From: UBA3210 sp963610315
GTDB taxonomy: Bacteria > Bacillota_I > Bacilli_A > RFN20 > CAG-449
NCBI GenBank assembly: GCA_963610315.1
Contig: CAVDMV010000008.1
Coordinates: 1-62,273, forward strand
Reading direction: 5' to 3'
Length of the DNA stretch: 62,273 nt
The notes beneath the pieces were generated by a model. The model searched no databases and was not told the DNA's origin. It saw only the letters and a list, made by a program, of their open reading frames with translations. Made by a program: the position numbers and the translations under genes. This document shows positions 8,850 through 18,125 of the stretch, one piece after another (the first letter of the stretch is position 1; each line of letters opens with the position of its first letter).

Positions 8850-10139
8850 TTATAAAGATTTTAATAAAGCATCTAATTTTTGATCTACTTCATCAAAATG
8901 TTTTACTTTGCCTTTAATTACTTTACCTCTACCAATAACTAAATGAGGTTTTCTTAATGTGGTTAAGTTATCTAATGGATTTTCATCTAAAACTAATACG
9001 TCCGCGCATTTACCGACTTTTAATGTACCGATTTTATCATCGAGTCCTAAGATACGCGCGTTAACTTCAGTCGCAGTATGTAAACTAAATGAAGGAGTTA
9101 CACCATCAATAAATTTATTAAAATAAACTAATTCTCTCCACATATCATAATGAGTAATTAATGGGCAGCCTGTATCAGTTCCTAGTCCTACGGTGACGCC
9201 GTGAGATAAACACTTATTCGCGCAGTCAATAAAACCATTTAATAAGACTTTAGAATTTTCTTGCATCGCGAGATTGCCATAATATTCTTCATAACTTAAT
9301 TTAGCGAGTGGAACAGCTGGTGATAATGTACAAACTAATGCGCCATTATGTTCTTTTAATTCTTCACATAATTCATCATCAATAAATGATCCGTGTTCAA
9401 TAGTGTCGACTCCATTTTTTATCGCGACCGAAATACCTTCACTTGATTCAACATGTGCCGCGACTTTTAAGCCTAATTCATGAGCTTTGTCACAACACGC
9501 TTTAACGTATTCAGGAGGCATTTTTAAATCGCCTGGATGACCAATTTCTTTACAATCAAGAATTCCTCCAGTAATCATGAGTTTAATAAGTTTTGCCCCA
9601 TTTTTAGCCGCATTTTCAACTAATGATACAGCTTCTTCGACGTTATGAGCCGCTTTCGCGACTGTTTGATCCATATGTCCCCCGGGAACTCCTACTGCAG
9701 TATCCGCGGCAATAATTCGAGGGCCAACTTTTTTACCTTCTAAAATCATTTTAGAAAGAGTTGAGTCAAAATTAGAAATTCCTCCAACCGCGCGAAGAGT
9801 CGTGACTCCAGAATAAAGATCATTTCTTGCATATGATGCGCATAAAGAAATACCTACTTTTCTAGTTAATTTTGTTTTTTGAATAAAACTAACTAGTTTC
9901 TTTTGATCAGCTGCTTGCTTTTTAGTAATCTTACCAGAAGCAGGTAAATGAACATGTAAGTTAATTAATCCTGGACAAACATATTTGCCTTTTAAATCGT
10001 ATGTTTTATCTACTTTATCTAGGATATCTTTCTCAATTTTTACAATTGTTTCTCCTTCGATTAACATATCGACATCTTCAACAAGTTTCATATCTAATGT
10101 TCCATCAAGAACATTCACGTGTTTTAATAATATTTTCAT
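8850..10139 (-). CDS. Metal-dependent amidohydrolase (imidazolonepropionase/prolidase-like)
   Basis: A 429-residue TIM-barrel amidohydrolase. The N-terminal composite domain ends at GKYVCPGLINLHVHL, with the HxH metal motif near 62-64. A conserved Lys (KLIKLMITGG), metal His in VAAHVES and EHGSF, and the catalytic Asp in LGTDTG follow. The C-terminal GTLKVGKCADVLVLDENPL is typical of the family. Close relatives cleave peptides or hydrolyse cyclic amides; the substrate here is unknown. There is no signal peptide, so it is cytoplasmic. CGCG tetranucleotides are unusually frequent in this gene. Confidence 0.85.
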   Translation of the reverse strand: MKILLKHVNVLDGTLDMKLVEDVDMLIEGETIVKIEKDILDKVDKTYDLKGKYVCPGLINLHVHLPASGKITKKQAADQKKLVSFIQKTKLTRKVGISLCASYARNDLYSGVTTLRAVGGISNFDSTLSKMILEGKKVGPRIIAADTAVGVPGGHMDQTVAKAAHNVEEAVSLVENAAKNGAKLIKLMITGGILDCKEIGHPGDLKMPPEYVKACCDKAHELGLKVAAHVESSEGISVAIKNGVDTIEHGSFIDDELCEELKEHNGALVCTLSPAVPLAKLSYEEYYGNLAMQENSKVLLNGFIDCANKCLSHGVTVGLGTDTGCPLITHYDMWRELVYFNKFIDGVTPSFSLHTATEVNARILGLDDKIGTLKVGKCADVLVLDENPLDNLTTLRKPHLVIGRGKVIKGKVKHFDEVDQKLDALLKSL

Positions 10140-10169
10140 AATATCTCCTTAAGAAATATATTTAATAAA

Positions 10170-11288
10170 CTAAATAATACCTAAATCTTCAAAAGTTCCA
10201 ATGCCTAAATTAATAAGTTCTTTATTAGCTTCTTCAATAGCCATTCTAGCTTTAAAATAAGCGTAGACGAATAAAGAGAATTCATCTTCATTTTCCGCGG
10301 ATTCTCTAAAATAATCTAGATAAGTTCCTAGTAAAAATCCTTTTGTATTTGAACCAATTTGGCATACTGCTTCAAGGTCTTTATAAATATCGAAGAAGAT
10401 TTCATCATTTTCTTCATCATAGCCACATTCAACTTTATATCGGGCTTCGTTATTGGTATCAAATAGATCCATTTCAACAAAGATTTGTTTAAAATCTTCA
10501 TCATAAACTAGATTAGCGTCTTCAGTTTGAACTGGGCAACATTCCTCATTATCTAAATCTAAAGATACTTTATACATGTTTAATCCATCGATATCTTCAA
10601 TTTGAGTTACGTGTTCACCTTCTGATTTTAAGAAGTTCTTTATAGAAGCAGAAGTATCTTCAAAGCGATCAGTTTTTAAAATATTAATTTCTTTCCCTTG
10701 AACTAAGGAAGATGAATTTACATATGTATCTAATACATCGATAACATCATTAATATTTAATAATGTTTCTTCTAAATTTTCATATTCTTCACTTTCAGTG
10801 GTTATTTCTTCTTCGTAATAATCTTGTAATGTATTAAATTCTTCATCGATTAATTCATTAAATAAGAATTCTTTAATGACTTCACTAGTATTATCTACTT
10901 TTTCAGGTTCTTCTTCGACATCTAATGAATCAGAAATATCACTTAAATTGTTATCATATTTTTCGATAATTAAATTGATATTTTCATAAAAGTTTTCATC
11001 GATGACTACTGCATCTTTAACTAAACGAGAAATATTACGTTCATTAGAAATATCTGAAGAAAGTCTTTCTATATTATCACTTTCTAATTTAGTAAAAATA
11101 ATTTGTTTTAAATAATAAATAATGGTGTTTTTACCAATGCGTACCATATCGATAAAATCATCATTTAATTCCATTTCATTATCTTCACTAATCTCACAAT
11201 CCGAGCAATAAGTACCGTTAAAAAGCATATCTTGATAAGCTTCTTTTAATCCTTCGGCAATTTCAATATAATCAAACATCTTTTCCAT
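10170..11288 (-). CDS. Unknown acidic protein
   Basis: 372 residues, very rich in Asp and Glu, with no signal peptide or membrane segment and no motif I recognise. The middle (about 110-180) is mostly helical and low-complexity acidic. The C-terminal half (about 200-372) looks more globular, with alternating hydrophobic stretches. The ATG lies about 10 bases after GGAGAAATG. It precedes the amidohydrolase on the same strand with a 30-base gap, so the two may be co-transcribed. It could be a lineage-specific protein; no function is proposed. Confidence 0.7.
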   Translation of the reverse strand: MEKMFDYIEIAEGLKEAYQDMLFNGTYCSDCEISEDNEMELNDDFIDMVRIGKNTIIYYLKQIIFTKLESDNIERLSSDISNERNISRLVKDAVVIDENFYENINLIIEKYDNNLSDISDSLDVEEEPEKVDNTSEVIKEFLFNELIDEEFNTLQDYYEEEITTESEEYENLEETLLNINDVIDVLDTYVNSSSLVQGKEINILKTDRFEDTSASIKNFLKSEGEHVTQIEDIDGLNMYKVSLDLDNEECCPVQTEDANLVYDEDFKQIFVEMDLFDTNNEARYKVECGYDEENDEIFFDIYKDLEAVCQIGSNTKGFLLGTYLDYFRESAENEDEFSLFVYAYFKARMAIEEANKELINLGIGTFEDLGII

Positions 11289-11366
11289 ATATTCATTTCT
11301 CCTGCATTTATATTATCATAATCATAATGATATTAATATAATAAATGAGTAAAAGAAAAGATGGTT

Positions 11367-12266
11367 TTAACCACCTATTCTCTTTTGTTCTAATTTTTTA
11401 TTTACTTTTTCTGCAATAAATAAGGCTAAAGTATAAACTAACGTAACTATAAGTAAACCAAATGATACATCACTTAAGAAATGTGCCCCATATCTAATGC
11501 GATAGAATGCAATAAATAAAGGATAAATAAGTCCGACAAGAGTTAGTATTAATTTAGTATATTTACATTCTTTCTTAATAAATGGCGCGATTAAAGGTAG
11601 CGTTAACATTACTCCAGAAGTCGCGGTATGACCACTTGGAAAAGATTTAAAATTATCATTTATCGCAGTAAATGGTTTAAATTCATACCAATATCTAAAG
11701 ACATCTCCATTAGTATTAAGTGTTTCATTAAATAAATAACGATATCGAGGACGTGACGCAAGATTTTTTATACCTTCAATTAATAAGCATTGAACTAACA
11801 TTGTTCCAATAATTACTAATCCAACGATAACTAAAGCTTTTTTATCGTCTGAAGAAATAAAATACATAAATAATGAAGTAAAAGCTAATATTATCGCTCC
11901 TCCGATTAAATAAGCAATAATAGTATTAAAAGTAATGCCATACATCGATCTATTTTTTAAATAATGACCAGCAAAATAAATCGCGACACATAAACTAAGA
12001 ATAAATAAACAAATTCCTAGAACTTTTAAAGTTTTATTTTCACTAGGATATAATCCTTTAAAAAGTAGTGTCCCTCCTAATGAAAGCGTAATAAATGGTA
12101 TTGATAAACCAAAGCTTTCAACAAACGCTCCGACATTAGAAGAAGTATTTACAAGGTTATTAGATATATTTAAATCTAAAAATGTTCCTAGTATTATACC
12201 TATAATAGATAGGCAAATTAAGGAAGCTAAAATAAATATTGGATAATGATATAATTCTTTTTTCAT
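11367..12266 (-). CDS. PAP2-family membrane phosphatase
   Basis: A 299-residue integral membrane protein with six or more hydrophobic segments. The three PAP2 motifs are present: KNLASRPR, FPSGHT and RIRYGAHFLSDV. Members dephosphorylate lipid phosphates such as phosphatidate or undecaprenyl pyrophosphate, with the active site facing outward. An extra N-terminal hydrophobic block of about 90 residues precedes the catalytic core. UppP at 25621 could share the carrier-lipid role. The substrate is not determined. Confidence 0.87.
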   Translation of the reverse strand: MKKELYHYPIFILASLICLSIIGIILGTFLDLNISNNLVNTSSNVGAFVESFGLSIPFITLSLGGTLLFKGLYPSENKTLKVLGICLFILSLCVAIYFAGHYLKNRSMYGITFNTIIAYLIGGAIILAFTSLFMYFISSDDKKALVIVGLVIIGTMLVQCLLIEGIKNLASRPRYRYLFNETLNTNGDVFRYWYEFKPFTAINDNFKSFPSGHTATSGVMLTLPLIAPFIKKECKYTKLILTLVGLIYPLFIAFYRIRYGAHFLSDVSFGLLIVTLVYTLALFIAEKVNKKLEQKRIGG

Positions 12267-12342
12267 AGTGTTCCCCTTTATTAATATTTTAAATGTTTTA
12301 AAAATAATTACAATATAGAATTTTTGTAGTCACTATTAACAA

Positions 12343-12383
12343 TAAAAAAACTCCTCATGTTGAAGTATATTCATTGAGGAGTT
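12343..12383 (-). terminator. Terminator after the unknown gene at 12407
   Basis: Arms AACTCCTCA (12349-12357) and TGAGGAGTT (12375-12383), 17-base loop, with a T-run on the minus strand. Confidence 0.8.
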
Positions 12384-12406
12384 AACATTTAAATTAAAGA
12401 TTATAA

Positions 12407-13258
12407 TTATTTCTTTTTAGATAGAGCTTTTACTAGTTTAGTATATTCTTTATAAGAACTTGCAAGGAATAAAGGAGAAATATTAGTATCTTTTAAAAAT
12501 GTATCATAAATATAATCCTTAAAGACTAATAAATAATTATTATCAAAATCTAAATCAAAGCATAGATTATATATTTCATTATTGTTTATAAAATTTACGC
12601 TTAAGAATGGCATATCACATCCAAGATCTTGAGTTTCAGAAAATAAGTTCCATAATTTTTTTATTTCTTCAGAATCAATTTCTTTATCAAAACTTATAAA
12701 CTTATTATCTTTAATGTGTTCATTGTCATCAGATATTTTATGTGCTTGTATATTACTTGAGTCTTTTTTATACATACTAGAATAATATTCAATTTTATCT
12801 TCACTTATAACTATTTTTTCAATTATAACGTTGTAGCGAAATCTTTCATTATTACAATATTCAAGCATTAATTTACTACATTTAGGTGATTCATAATTAT
12901 TGAAATAATTAACGATATTATTAAAATCTTTAAATTCACTTAAGAATAATGGAGTTACTTTCGCGTCTTTTAATACACGATAGATATTAGAAACTTTAAA
13001 AAATCTTTTATAGATTTTCATACTATTATCATCAATAAAATGATAACTAAATTCATAATTTTCTTTATAAATATTATTTTCATCTAAAAAGCTTAATAAA
13101 AATTCAATGTTTTCTTCATCAATAAACGTTTTTATTATTACAGATTTTTTGTTCTCTTCATTAGATGGAGTTATACTCCAAGTAATTTCTTCTTCATTAA
13201 TTATTAGTTTTTCATAATAATCAAAGTTTTCATAAGTTAAAGTAAATTCAAGTTCCAT
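12407..13258 (-). CDS. Unknown protein
   Basis: 283 residues, acidic and rich in Asn, Asp, Tyr and Phe, with no membrane segment and no recognised motif. The pattern FLSEFKDFNNIVNYFNNYE in the first half resembles FLASSYKEYTKLVKAL at the end. Both follow a stretch ending K-VTPLF or N-ISPLF, suggesting two diverged copies of one domain of roughly 130 residues. Own terminator and ribosome binding site. Nearest neighbours are also accessory genes. Function unknown. Confidence 0.65.
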   Translation of the reverse strand: MELEFTLTYENFDYYEKLIINEEEITWSITPSNEENKKSVIIKTFIDEENIEFLLSFLDENNIYKENYEFSYHFIDDNSMKIYKRFFKVSNIYRVLKDAKVTPLFLSEFKDFNNIVNYFNNYESPKCSKLMLEYCNNERFRYNVIIEKIVISEDKIEYYSSMYKKDSSNIQAHKISDDNEHIKDNKFISFDKEIDSEEIKKLWNLFSETQDLGCDMPFLSVNFINNNEIYNLCFDLDFDNNYLLVFKDYIYDTFLKDTNISPLFLASSYKEYTKLVKALSKKK

Positions 13259-13341
13259 AGACGTCTCCTTGCTGAAGTAATATAATTAAGTTCTCAACTT
13301 CATAACCCCATAAGATTTAAAAGAATTTAAAACAAAAGATA

Positions 13342-13776
13342 TTAATCATTATCACAAAGCATTAAAATACCTGCGACTACTGAAGCAAATATTAATGTAC
13401 AAACTTTAAAAGCAGTAGAAAGTTTTTCTTTCTTCTTAGTTTTACTAATATAAACAATAGTCATCGGTAAAATCCATAATAATGGAACTAGAGAACTCAT
13501 CGCGAATAAAACTGCATATCCTGGGGCGAAATTATTTGGATTTGTTATTGAATTCATTATAAATGAAATAACACACCAAGCACAGGAAATAATCATAAAG
13601 ATCATCGCGGCTAATTGAAGATTATTACGTGATTCACAATTAGATTGACTATTATAAGAAGTACTAGCATAAGTAGTTGTATTAAAATTTATATTTGCCT
13701 CTTGCTTAGATCCACATTTAGAGCAAAAAGTATCTTCATCTAATAATTGTTGTCCGCATTTTGCACAAAATTTCAT
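13342..13776 (-). CDS. Zinc-ribbon membrane protein
   Basis: 144 residues. An N-terminal zinc ribbon uses CAKC and CSKC (residues 4-7 and 18-21). A polar Ser/Asn/Thr linker leads to three hydrophobic segments. This is a widespread Bacillota architecture of unknown function, probably a membrane protein with the ribbon in the cytoplasm. Strong GGAGGAAAAAAC site before the ATG. Confidence 0.75.
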   Translation of the reverse strand: MKFCAKCGQQLLDEDTFCSKCGSKQEANINFNTTTYASTSYNSQSNCESRNNLQLAAMIFMIISCAWCVISFIMNSITNPNNFAPGYAVLFAMSSLVPLLWILPMTIVYISKTKKKEKLSTAFKVCTLIFASVVAGILMLCDND

Positions 13777-13880
13777 GTTTTTTCCTCCTAAAAATTATTT
13801 ATAAATAAAATATATAATAAAAACCAATAAACATAAAGTTCTCTTTAAACAATATATAATTTAAATAAGTATTTAAGAAA

Positions 13881-15302
13881 TTATTCAAATAATTGTCCAA
13901 CATTTATTTTTGAAACAATGAGATTAGAATATTCATTTTCTTTTAATTCATTAAAAGTTATTAATGTTAGAACTAATTGTTCTTTTGGATGTACTTCTTC
14001 ATAAAAACATTGAATTTTATTCTTTAAATTTAGTTCATAATCTTTAGATATTGAATAATCTCCAATAGTATATTTCATTTCACAAACATTAATAACATTA
14101 TCTTTTCGTTGAATTAATAAATCTATCTGTACACCAGGATTCATATTTTTGCTTTTCCAAGAATATTCTTTTGTTAAAACACCGCTTATACCTAATGCTT
14201 TTTTTATTGAAGCAATGTTATTTAAGCATACCATTTCAAAAGCATGTCCTAACCATGAATAATAACTAGGTGTATTAATGTAAGACATCCAACTATCAAA
14301 TTTAGTTGATACTAAGAAAGTCTTAGAAAAAAAGATGAAAGGATCTATTATTTGGAAAAACTTACCATTAGTTGATTTTTTATAATTATCATAGGCTCTA
14401 ATAAATCCGCATTCACACAATTCTTCTAATGCACTTGTTAAACTCTTACCATCACCGATTTTAGATATTGAAGCAAGTTGCTTTCTTTGTGATCCAACAG
14501 AAGATTTCATTAAAGCTTCAATTATTTCTCGATGCTTACCATTTAAGGTGAATAACTATTTAAATAATGCTAGATATTCATCGTGTAATTGTCCATTTTC
14601 TTTAAAACAAAGATAATCAATGTTTTGATCTAAAGATAATTCTCTATCTAACAAATCCCAATAATATGGAACTCCTCCAAAAACCATGTAGCAATCAACA
14701 ATTTGTTTATTAGTAAAATTAAGTTGTAAATAAGAAGAATAGTCTTTACATTCTTTCAAGGTAAATGGAAGAAGATGTATTTTTTTGTTAGTCGATTATA
14801 AAACCCTCCATCATCTTTAATCATATTTTTCATAATCCACGATGTCGCTGATCCACATACAATTAAGATTAAATCTTTTTTTTGTTGACCCATAAGTATT
14901 CCAAAACAAATCTAATGCTGATTTAAAATCGCTTCTTTTTGCATCCATCCAAGGCGTTTCATCTAAAAATACAACTCTTTTATTATACGTTTTTTCTCTA
15001 TAGATATCATCTTGCTCTAATAAGATTTTTAATCCATTAAAAGCATCTAACCAATCTTTTATTTCAATATTTTCTTTTAATCCGTATTCTTTTAAAGCAT
15101 TAGAAAAATTTTTTAATTGTATTTTATTAGTTCCTTTATTAACACCACTAGTATAAAAAGAAAATTTTTGATTAAAGAACTCTTTAATTAAATATGTTTT
15201 ACCGATTCGTCTTCTACCATAAATAACAACGAATTCTGGTTTATTCGACTTTAAGCAAGATTGTAGCTCTTTTTGTTCTTCAATTCTACCAACAATATCC
15301 AT
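13881..15302 (-). pseudogene. Broken AAA ATPase of the archaeal-ATPase/DUF234 family
   Basis: Three pieces form one protein. Piece 1 (15302-14817) carries Walker A YGRRRIGKTYLI and VVFLDETPW. It leaves frame at eight T's (14876-14883), after which another frame reads DLILIVCGSATSWIMKNMI. A second shift at seven T's (14780-14786) restores HLLPFTLKEC. A TAG at 14556-14558 then interrupts, but the same frame continues to 13881 with the DUF234 nuclease-like tail (VQIDLLIQRKDNVINVCEMK). Two single-base indels in homopolymers plus one nonsense codon are needed to restore it. It is either decayed or partly mis-sequenced. The family is often found in variable genomic regions. Confidence 0.85.
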
Positions 15303-15488
15303 AATAACTCCTATATTTTCCTAAAATAATATTTATTATATAAGTTTTAGGGAATTATAAGTATTAAATCATTAAACAACCAACAGAAAATCAAAGTAAA
15401 TATATGACAGTTAGACTATTGCTCATATTACTAATAAATAGTTAGGGCTAGATTTAGCATTAACAAATTTATATAATTATTTATAAGA

Positions 15489-15558
15489 AAGGAATTTTAA
15501 TAAACTCAATCTTAAATTGAGTAATTCAACAAATCATTGATTTAAATTTAAATTCCTT
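15489..15558 (+). promoter_or_regulatory. Structured leader upstream of the XRE regulator
   Basis: Outer arms AAGGAATTT (15489-15497) and AAATTCCTT (15550-15558) enclose an inner hairpin, ACTCAAT (15504-15510) with ATTGAGT (15516-15522). The block lies 31 bases before the XRE start codon. It could be an operator cluster or an RNA leader. The rest of the 286-base gap from 15303 shows nothing else I can name. Confidence 0.4.
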
Positions 15559-15588
15559 AATATTACAATTTTTGTAGGAGGTAACATT

Positions 15589-16454
15589 ATGAGTATAGGT
15601 AAAAGAATTAAAAAATTAAGAACAGAATCAGGATTAACTCAAAAAGAACTCGCTGATAAATTACATGTAACTTATCAAGCAGTATCGAGATGGGAAAATG
15701 ATGATGCAGAGCCATCTATTACAACAATAAAAGAAATATGTGATATTTTATCTTGTAGTTATGATGAATTATTAAATGATAATGAGAATAACAAAAGCGA
15801 TGATAATGAAGTTAAAAAAGAAGTAGTAAATAATGCACCTTCTCCAATAGCAAGTTGTAGTAAATGTAATAAATTCATCTATAATTCTTCTGAATTACAT
15901 TTTGTAACTATTACTAAATCAGTTAGAACTGGTAAGAGACATCACACCGTTAGTGAACAAATTACATTATGTGATGAATGTTACAAAAAGAAACTACAAG
16001 AAGAAAAAAGACAAAAAGAATTGAATGAATTAGTTAGAAAAGAAGAATTCAAAAAGAAAAAAAAAAATCTTTCATTCTTGGAACGATAGTAGGAATGATC
16101 TTCCTCATTTTTGCGATAATATCATTTGTTCAAAATAATCCTGTTTCAGGCATTTCATTTATTATTCTAGGAGTATTAGGATATTCATTCACCGCGACAG
16201 TAACGCTAAATAACACTTTTATTCCTGATCTATGGTTAGAAATAGCTTCATTTGGTTTTATTAAATTACCAGGAATCATTTTTGAAGCAAGTTTCGATGG
16301 ATTAATATTCTTAATAGTCATGAAAATATTTTTATTCGTTCTCGCTATGGTATGTGTTATATTTACCATTATCGCCGCGACAATAATAGCCGCGATATTA
16401 AGTATATTTGTCTATCCTTATGCCTTAAGAAAAAACTTAAATTTTATAGACTAA
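15589..16454 (+). pseudogene. XRE regulator with zinc ribbon and membrane tail, split at an A11 run
   Basis: The first ORF (15589-16089, 166 residues) has an XRE helix-turn-helix (residues 5-58) and a CSKC...CDEC zinc ribbon (about 87-125). A Lys/Glu-rich linker then ends in SFLER. The second ORF (16095-16454) is a membrane domain of three or four hydrophobic segments. One extra A in the run at 16057-16067 would fuse them into KKKKKKSFILGTIVGMIF, one protein of about 288 residues. HTH plus ribbon plus membrane regulators of this size are common in Bacillota. The split may be an assembly error, phase variation or slippage. The first ORF alone would still be a soluble DNA-binding protein. Confidence 0.75.
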
Positions 16455-16492
16455 TAAAATTAACACCATTATACAATGACAAAATATACGCT

Positions 16493-16523
16493 AACCTCTT
16501 AGTGATGAAGCTAGGAGGTTTTT
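16493..16523 (+). terminator. Terminator after the XRE/membrane gene
   Basis: Arms AACCTCTTAG (16493-16502) and CTAGGAGGTT (16511-16520) pair over 10 positions with one T-G wobble, followed by TTT. The AGGAGG of the downstream arm doubles as the ribosome binding site of the remnant ORF at 16528. Confidence 0.65.
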
Positions 16524-16527
16524 ACTT

Positions 16528-16671
16528 ATGGAACTTAAACATCATCGTTATAGTGACCAAGAAAGGTACAAACATTGTCAGAAATATCGAATCTCTGGAT
16601 TAAGTATTTCTGAGTATGCTAGAAGAAGTATAAAAAATAAATTAAAGTATGGGCTAAAGCCCCTCTGGTGA
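16528..16671 (+). pseudogene. IS66-type TnpA-like remnant
   Basis: 47 codons: YSDQERYKHC, KYRISGLSISEYARR, then unrelated residues and a TGA. The opening resembles the start of IS66 accessory TnpA proteins (RYT-EEK-RYI-EYKASGLS-T-F). Only the first helix pair is present, so it is dead. It lies between a terminator and the tRNA cluster. Too short for a firm family call. Confidence 0.45.
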
Positions 16672-16708
16672 AAATTGGTGGACTTAAAAAAATACTTATT
16701 TTCAGCAC

Positions 16709-16740
16709 AAAAAAAGCCTTGATACAAAATATCAAAGCTT
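16709..16740 (-). terminator. Terminator of the tRNA cluster
   Basis: Near-palindromic arms around TTGATA/TATCAA with GC-containing bases, then a T-run on the minus strand, 15 bases past tRNA-Ala. Confidence 0.75.
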
Positions 16741-16754
16741 AAACTTACATATAA

Positions 16755-16830
16755 TGGTGGAGCCGACGAGGATCGAACTCGCTACCTCCTGAATGCAAAT
16801 CAGGCGCTCTCCCAGGTGAGCTACGGCCCC
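16755..16830 (-). tRNA. trnA: tRNA-Ala (TGC)
   Basis: Acceptor GGGGCCG with CGGCTCC, discriminator A and encoded CCA. Anticodon loop TTTGCAT on CCTGA/TCAGG, anticodon TGC. T-loop GTTCGATCC. Last tRNA of the minus-strand cluster. Confidence 0.95.
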
Positions 16831-16841
16831 AAATATATAAA

Positions 16842-16918
16842 TGGTCGGGAAAACAGGATTTGAACCTGCGACCCCCTGTTCCCAAAACAGGTGCACTACC
16901 AAGCTGTGCTATTTCCCG
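16842..16918 (-). tRNA. trnP: tRNA-Pro (TGG)
   Basis: Acceptor CGGGAAA with TTTCCCG, A, encoded CCA. Anticodon loop TTTGGGA on CCTGT/ACAGG, anticodon TGG. T-loop GTTCAAATC. Confidence 0.95.
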
Positions 16919-16926
16919 ATAGTAAC

Positions 16927-17003
16927 TGGCGCGCTAAGCAAGAATCGAACTCGCAACCTTCAGATTCGTAGTCTGACACTCTATCCAGTTGAGCTATTAG
17001 CGC
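16927..17003 (-). tRNA. trnR: tRNA-Arg (ACG)
   Basis: Acceptor GCGCTAA with TTAGCGC, G, encoded CCA. Anticodon loop CTACGAA on TCAGA/TCTGA, anticodon ACG. This tRNA needs A-to-I editing at position 34 by TadA to read CGC and CGA; that is known biology, not visible here. Confidence 0.95.
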
Positions 17004-17085
17004 ACAACACGCTTTAATATAATAAACTAACTGAATAAGTTTTGCAAGCATTTTTTTAATTCTTGTTAACTTTTTTTTAATTAAC

Positions 17086-17160
17086 TGGAGGCTCCTAACG
17101 GATTCGGACCGATGGTCACTGAGTTGCAGTCAGTTGCCTTACCAACTTGGCTAAGGAGCC
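17086..17160 (-). tRNA. trnC: tRNA-Cys (GCA)
   Basis: Acceptor GGCTCCT with AGGAGCC, T, encoded CCA. Anticodon loop CTGCAAC on ACTGA/TCAGT, anticodon GCA. First gene of the four-tRNA cluster, separated from tRNA-Arg by an 82-base T-rich spacer. Confidence 0.95.
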
Positions 17161-17257
17161 AACAACCAGCGTAATTAATAATATCATAAAGTTAAAAATT
17201 ATCAACAATTATTTTTCTTTTTTTATATTTTTTCATTTTTAATAATCTATTTAGTTG

Positions 17258-18094
17258 TTAACTTATTAAAATAGCATTAATTTTTTCTAGAATATCTAAG
17301 AATTCTTCATCATCTAGATTATATTTTTCTTTAATTTCTTCTCCTAATGTATTACCTAATATCATCTTTCTAACAACGTCGATACAAAGATCAACAATTA
17401 AATGAGGATTATATTCTTCTAAAATAGTATCAGGAAAAGTTCTAATGTGTACCGTATTAAGTGCTTCTAAAGCAGTATCGAATAAACTAGAATCACAAGT
17501 CTTAGAAAAATAATCCTTTGCTTCAATATAAACTTCATTATCAAAAGGTAATTTTAAATTGATTGGATTAATTTTTAAAATTTCTCCTTCTTTATAAACG
17601 CTTATAACTTCATCAACTTTTTGTTCGACTAAGATAAATAAAGCCAAGGTCTTATATTTATAAGCGATATCGTTAAGAAGAAGGAATTCTTTTACTAAAG
17701 GTAAAAAATTACGAATGTTAACATTAGAAAGATAACTTAAAGCTCTAAGCATCTTTGCTTCATTTTTTGATAATAAATAAGGTTCAACGTTTTCAACATT
17801 AAACTTCTTATCTTTTTTATCATATTCTTTTTGAAATTTTTCTTTTAGTTCATTTAAAAAATCTTCTACTTCCATCGAAATATAAGGAGCATTCTTATAA
17901 TGATCAATTACCGAAAGAACATTAGAAGGTTGTTCTTTTAATGCATAAAACATTATATGTTGAGAAATAAATAAAAGTGGATCAACTTTTAATAAATCTT
18001 GATTGTTATCAATAAAAAATTTTAATTCATCTTCATTTCCAGAACTAACAATTGTATTTAAAATTGAAAATCTTTTTTCACTATCTTTGTTCAT
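17258..18094 (-). CDS. Unknown helical protein of the Hsp70/J operon
   Basis: 278 residues with no recognised motif, signal peptide or membrane segment. It is strongly helical, with repeated amphipathic blocks such as AKMLRALSYLSNVNIRNFLPLVKEFLL, suggesting a TPR- or HEAT-like scaffold. It follows the Hsp70-like gene by 31 bases on the same strand and is the last gene of the operon. By position it may be a partner or cofactor of that chaperone. Function unknown. Confidence 0.65.
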   Translation of the reverse strand: MNKDSEKRFSILNTIVSSGNEDELKFFIDNNQDLLKVDPLLFISQHIMFYALKEQPSNVLSVIDHYKNAPYISMEVEDFLNELKEKFQKEYDKKDKKFNVENVEPYLLSKNEAKMLRALSYLSNVNIRNFLPLVKEFLLLNDIAYKYKTLALFILVEQKVDEVISVYKEGEILKINPINLKLPFDNEVYIEAKDYFSKTCDSSLFDTALEALNTVHIRTFPDTILEEYNPHLIVDLCIDVVRKMILGNTLGEEIKEKYNLDDEEFLDILEKINAILIS

Positions 18095-18125
18095 CTAATC
18101 ACCTAGAAATATTCTATTAAAATTG

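Noticed and set aside
16352..16603. Plus-strand ORF of 83 codons after the membrane domain
   Set aside because: It overlaps the end of the membrane ORF in another frame and crosses the terminator at 16493; no motif or binding site.
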